DNA of 64,000 bases. Origin: Alteromonas gilva (GTDB lineage: Bacteria; Pseudomonadota; Gammaproteobacteria; Enterobacterales; Alteromonadaceae). The number at the start of each line of letters is the position of its first letter. The first letter of the stretch is position 1. This document shows, one piece after another, positions 62,722-64,000 of this stretch. The notes under the pieces are model-generated. The model did not search any database, had not been told where the DNA came from, and was given only the letters and a program-made list of their open reading frames with translations. The position numbers and the translations under genes were made by a program. Where the stretch lies: the NCBI RefSeq assembly GCF_028595265.1, contig NZ_JAQQXP010000002.1, forward strand, positions 558,001-622,000. Direction: 5' to 3'.

Positions 62722-63342
62722 TTGAGCCGTCAGGAACAAAAGCAAAAAACCCGGCAAAATATTATTGCTGCCGCATTTCAATTACTTAATGAGAACCGGA
62801 CGCTTTCGGCTATTAGTTTACGTGAAGTCGCCAGAGAAGCCGGTATTGCCCCCACCTCGTTTTATCGTCATTTTAAAGATATGGATGAGTTAGGGCTGAC
62901 CCTGGTGGATGAAGCTGGTTTGGCATTGCGGCAACTCATGCGCCAGGCCCGGCGTCGAATTGCTTCCGGTGGCGGCGTGATAGATACATCGGTTGATACC
63001 TTTATGGAGTTTATCGCGGCTAACAGTAATGTATTCAGATTATTGCTGCGCGAGCATACTGGCACTTCTGCAGCGTATCGGTTAGCCGTATCACGCGAAA
63101 TACAACACTTTACCGATGAGCTCAGTGATTACATTATTGAGCAACTGCGCATTCCCTATGATGTTGCAGTGCTGCAGGCCGAAGCAATGGTCAGGCTGGT
63201 TTTTAGTGCCGGCGCTGATGCGTTGGAAGCAGACACCATACTGCGCAACGCCATAAGTAATCGCTTAAAGCGTCAGTTACGTTTTATCCAGTTAGGCAGT
63301 CTGGCTTATTTGCAGTCATTGCCAGACACCCCCGGCGTCTAA
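62722..63342 (+). CDS. fabR: HTH-type transcriptional repressor FabR (TetR family)
   Basis: A 206-residue TetR regulator. TTG at 62722 is chosen as the start because GAGGAGGAGGT sits seven bases upstream; the ATG at 62704 lies in that ribosome-binding site. The N-terminal helix-turn-helix has SLREVAREAGIAPTSFYRHFKDMDELG, identical in style to E. coli FabR. The ligand domain includes RLLLREHTGTS. FabR senses the unsaturated to saturated acyl ratio and represses fatty acid unsaturation genes; here the divergent desaturase is the obvious target. Confidence 0.94.
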   Translation: MSRQEQKQKTRQNIIAAAFQLLNENRTLSAISLREVAREAGIAPTSFYRHFKDMDELGLTLVDEAGLALRQLMRQARRRIASGGGVIDTSVDTFMEFIAANSNVFRLLLREHTGTSAAYRLAVSREIQHFTDELSDYIIEQLRIPYDVAVLQAEAMVRLVFSAGADALEADTILRNAISNRLKRQLRFIQLGSLAYLQSLPDTPGV

Positions 63343-63345
63343 TCA

Positions 63346-64000
63346 TTAACGCCGCTTTAGCCTGACCCCTGTTTCGATATGGTCGGTAAAAGGGAATTGA
63401 TCAAACAGGGCGACACTTTCTACCTCATGAGTGGCCGATAAGGTTTCAAGGTTTGCTGCCAGGGTTGACGGGTTACAGGAGATATAAAGAATGTGTTCGA
63501 AACGGCTTATCATTGCGGTGGTCGCGGGATCGAGACCAGCGCGTGGCGGGTCTACCAACACAGTATTAAACTGTTTATCGTCCAGAGAAATGTTTTTCAG
63601 GCGTTCAAAGGTGCGCTTGCCTTCCAGCGCTTCGACAAATTCCTCACTCGAAAGCCTGGCAATCTGAACATTTTTTATATCATTTACCCGGATGTTAAAT
63701 TGTGCCGCTTCCACCGAAGGTTTGGCGATTTCGGTGCCCACCACATGTTCAAAGTGCGCAGCCAGCGGAATAGAAAAATTGCCCGCGCCACAATACAGTT
63801 CCAGCAAATCACCCTGCAATGGCTGACTTTGCGCAATTGCCCATTCAATCATATGGGTATTTACCACCGCATTCGGTTGCGTAAAACTATTTTCGATATG
63901 TTTGAACTGGTAGGTTTTACCGTCTACCGGCAGTTGCTCAATAATGTAATCGTGACCAATAATTTCTTTTTGCTTCCGGGCACGGCCAATAATGCTTACG
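63346..64000 (-). CDS. trmA: tRNA (uracil-5-)-methyltransferase, C-terminal part
   Basis: The reading frame is open to the right edge, so the N-terminus is outside; about 217 residues are visible. They include SFTQPNAVVNTHMIEW, the SAM site LLELYCGAGNFSIPLA, VLVDPPRAGLD with the motif IV Asp-Pro-Pro, and YISCNPSTLAANL with the catalytic Cys, matching TrmA (m5U54 in the tRNA T-loop). It ends convergently with fabR with 3 nt between the stops; a 6-bp dyad (CGGCGT/ACGCCG, 63333-63354) spans both. Confidence 0.95.
   Translation of the reverse strand, partial: VSIIGRARKQKEIIGHDYIIEQLPVDGKTYQFKHIENSFTQPNAVVNTHMIEWAIAQSQPLQGDLLELYCGAGNFSIPLAAHFEHVVGTEIAKPSVEAAQFNIRVNDIKNVQIARLSSEEFVEALEGKRTFERLKNISLDDKQFNTVLVDPPRAGLDPATTAMISRFEHILYISCNPSTLAANLETLSATHEVESVALFDQFPFTDHIETGVRLKRR

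Noticed and set aside
1..64000. CRISPR arrays, insertion sequences, prophage or integron features
   Set aside because: Reading for regular spaced repeats, transposase motifs and attachment-site duplications found none; all long frames fit ordinary chromosomal families.

Overview
The window looks like a chromosome segment of a marine, polysaccharide-degrading gammaproteobacterium of the Alteromonadales (Alteromonas or Aestuariibacter type). The basis is the gene content: TonB-dependent receptor with flavin-dependent halogenase, DUF2884, DUF2333, TIGR04219-type barrel, REC-DUF3369-GGDEF-EAL regulators, FabR with a desaturase, SthA and cysJIH. This is a judgement from protein families; no rRNA or tRNA gene was seen to confirm it. 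No insertion sequence, CRISPR array, phage gene or obvious frameshifted gene was found.

Layout. 1-8.5 kb is housekeeping: msrA (cut by the window edge), a DCC-family thiol protein, an SDR, a sodium:neurotransmitter-type symporter, a YeeZ-like epimerase, a DUF2884 secreted protein, a small membrane protein with an FNR-like box upstream, and an operon of two YihG-like acyltransferases and a YbdG-like mechanosensitive channel. 8.6-41.9 kb is a glucuronoxylan utilisation region. It encodes a CE15 glucuronoyl esterase, GH3 and GH10 lipoproteins, a carbohydrate-binding-like protein, a DUF6445 protein, a flavin-dependent halogenase, a large TonB-dependent receptor, a GH9 lipoprotein, a SASA-type acetylesterase, XylA, XylB, a divergent XylR, GH43, GH115, a metallo-beta-lactamase-fold lipoprotein, a sugar MFS transporter with a second GH43, a TRAP transporter and a ManD-type mannonate dehydratase.

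How the xylan genes fit together (inference from families): CE15 and the SASA esterase would remove ester decorations, GH10 cut the backbone, GH115 release (4-O-methyl)glucuronate, the GH43s remove arabinose or xylose, and GH3 yield xylose. The TonB receptor would move oligosaccharides across the outer membrane. The MFS carrier would import xylose for XylA and XylB under XylR. The TRAP transporter and ManD would take the uronate branch, but uxaC and uxuB are not in this window. Strong intrinsic terminators split the minus-strand series into units: xylB-xylA, SASA-GH9, TonB receptor, and halogenase-DUF6445-CBM.

42-64 kb returns to core functions: dusA, a small secreted protein, a psp cluster (pspA, a short pspC, a small membrane protein, no pspB) behind a sigma-54-like promoter, DUF2333 and a beta-barrel protein, cysJIH with a 13-bp inverted repeat against the cysJ start, a TIGR03899-like protein, two REC-DUF3369-GGDEF(degenerate)-EAL regulators flanking sthA with one histidine kinase, a delta-9 desaturase divergent from fabR with a clear FabR operator, and trmA (cut by the right edge).

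The most interesting leads are the halogenase plus DUF6445 pair behind its own terminator next to the TonB receptor, the hairpin covering the cysJ ribosome-binding site, the sigma-54-like pspA promoter without pspB, repeated AT-rich motifs at the xyl promoters, and the terminator that separates xylA from the esterase and GH9 genes.
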